DNA from: Melioribacteraceae bacterium | GTDB taxonomy: Bacteria > Bacteroidota > Ignavibacteria > Ignavibacteriales > Melioribacteraceae | DNA length: 46,767 bases | Assembly (NCBI GenBank): GCA_026417375.1 | Contig: JAOADJ010000010.1 | Span: 1 to 46,767, forward strand | Reading direction: 5' to 3' | Shown: positions 46,253-46,767 of the stretch, one piece after another | Layout: each line of letters opens with the position of its first letter | How positions within the stretch are numbered: the first letter of the stretch is position 1 | The notes under the pieces: generated by a model | Told to the model about the DNA's origin: nothing | Databases searched by the model: none | What the model saw: the letters and a program-made list of their open reading frames with translations, nothing else | Made by a program: the position numbers and the translations under genes

Positions 46253-46576
46253 ATGGCAACATTACCAAAGCGATTTGAAAGATTTTTAAAAGAATACCCG
46301 GATGTAGCAGTAGCATATGAAAGACTTGGCGAAGCAGTTCACAAATCAGGAGAATTATCAGAAAGAGAAAGAGCTTTAGTTAAATTATCTTTAGCTGCAG
46401 CATTAAAATCTGAAGGGGCTGTACATGCACATGTTCGCAAAGCTTTAAAAATTGGTTTAAAGAAAAGTGAAATTAGACAAGTGGCTTTGTTATCAATTCC
46501 AACAATTGGTTTTCCTGCTGCAATGGCTGTAATGAGTTGGATGGATGATATTCTTGATAAAAAGAAAGGCAAATAA
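46253..46576 (+). CDS. Carboxymuconolactone decarboxylase/AhpD-like family protein
   Basis: 107 all-helical residues. The start is ATG 46253 with a GGAGGA site; the longer frame would begin at a TTG within that site. The CMD fold signature is present (GELSERERALVKLSLAAALK, then EGAVHAHVRKALKIGLKKSEI), but the AhpD Cys-x-x-Cys pair is absent (GAVHAH), so a peroxidase-type disulfide role is unlikely. The function of Cys-free members is unknown. Two bases after its stop the TTG of a membrane protein gene begins. Confidence 0.8.
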   Translation: MATLPKRFERFLKEYPDVAVAYERLGEAVHKSGELSERERALVKLSLAAALKSEGAVHAHVRKALKIGLKKSEIRQVALLSIPTIGFPAAMAVMSWMDDILDKKKGK

Positions 46577-46578
46577 TA

Positions 46579-46767
46579 TTGTCAAAAAATAATTCGGAAA
46601 TTCATCCGCTCGATAATACAAAACTAACAACACTTTGGGCTTTTACTGAATCGACACTTGGTGGAATTCTTCATGCTCTTAGAATTCCATTTACCGGTTT
46701 ATTTGTTGGCAGCGCTTCGGTTTTTTTTATTTCTTTAATTGCTCAATATTCAAAAAATAAAAACCAA
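46579..46767 (+). CDS. Membrane protein, partial (runs off the window)
   Basis: Open frame from a TTG at 46579 to the window end, 63 codons with no stop. After a polar stretch (SKNNSEIHPLDNTKLTTLWA) comes FTESTLGGILHALRIPF and a membrane segment (GLFVGSASVFFISLIAQYS). The TTG start, two bases after the CMD-like stop, lacks an ideal ribosome binding site, but the frame is the only coding-like one. The family is not recognised from this fragment; the tight spacing suggests an operon with the CMD-like gene. Confidence 0.6.
   Translation, partial: MSKNNSEIHPLDNTKLTTLWAFTESTLGGILHALRIPFTGLFVGSASVFFISLIAQYSKNKNQ

Overview
The window is AT-rich chromosomal DNA from a member of the Bacteroidota/Chlorobiota (FCB) superphylum, most likely an Ignavibacteria-type organism. 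The reasons are: several secreted proteins end in a type IX secretion (T9SS) C-terminal domain that opens with the 'LEQNYPNPFNP' motif; there are three TonB-dependent receptor-like proteins, two with an N-terminal carboxypeptidase-regulatory-like domain; there is a PorV/PorQ-family protein, an OmpA protein with TSP3 repeats and a bacillithiol gene (bshA); and a Bacteroidetes-style TTTG/TAnnTTTG promoter appears to precede a tRNA. This assignment is inferred from protein families only. No rRNA, phage, transposase or CRISPR array was seen.

Layout. (1) 1-2960 is a decaying region: two copies of a GC-rich 119-bp modular palindromic repeat, about 740 bp of AT-rich DNA without genes, an amidohydrolase gene broken by an in-frame stop, and an antisense gene remnant that also carries a stop. 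(2) 2965-8278 holds tRNA-Thr, a SpoU-type RNA methyltransferase, a TonB receptor followed by a T9SS cargo protein, and ruvA. (3) 8385-15412 holds a zinc-ribbon coiled-coil protein and a NIF3 protein (an operon whose start lies directly behind a terminator hairpin), then an outer-membrane receptor followed by a secreted GH13 alpha-amylase with a T9SS tail. (4) 15569-26870 is housekeeping: HU, a flavin oxidoreductase, the tight ptsN-hisS-unknown-rlmB operon, a Rossmann-fold dehydrogenase, an EamA exporter, glutamine synthetase and enolase. (5) 27052-30908 holds tRNA-Arg, an OmpA/TSP3 envelope protein, MgtE and a small secreted H-type lectin. (6) 30992-36875 makes nucleotide sugars (rfbD, a PfkB kinase, ugd, rfbC, galE), interrupted by bshA on the opposite strand. 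(7) 37136-46151 is a 9-kb plus-strand envelope module: a T9SS cargo with six FG-GAP-like calcium loops, then a tight TonB receptor / 1138-residue secreted protein / PorV-family trio. (8) The window ends with a carboxymuconolactone-decarboxylase-like gene and the start of a membrane protein gene.

How the parts fit. The dominant theme is the cell envelope. T9SS cargo genes sit directly beside TonB-type outer-membrane receptors three times (3964-7667, 10420-15412, 37136-46151), each with a different partner and with no SusD. This suggests dedicated receptor/secreted-protein pairs for handling external substrates; in the last case a dedicated PorV-like carrier is added. Nucleotide-sugar genes are consistent with making surface polysaccharide. 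bshA shows low-molecular-weight thiol chemistry. Most genes have short spacers, and many transcription units end in clear rho-independent hairpins.
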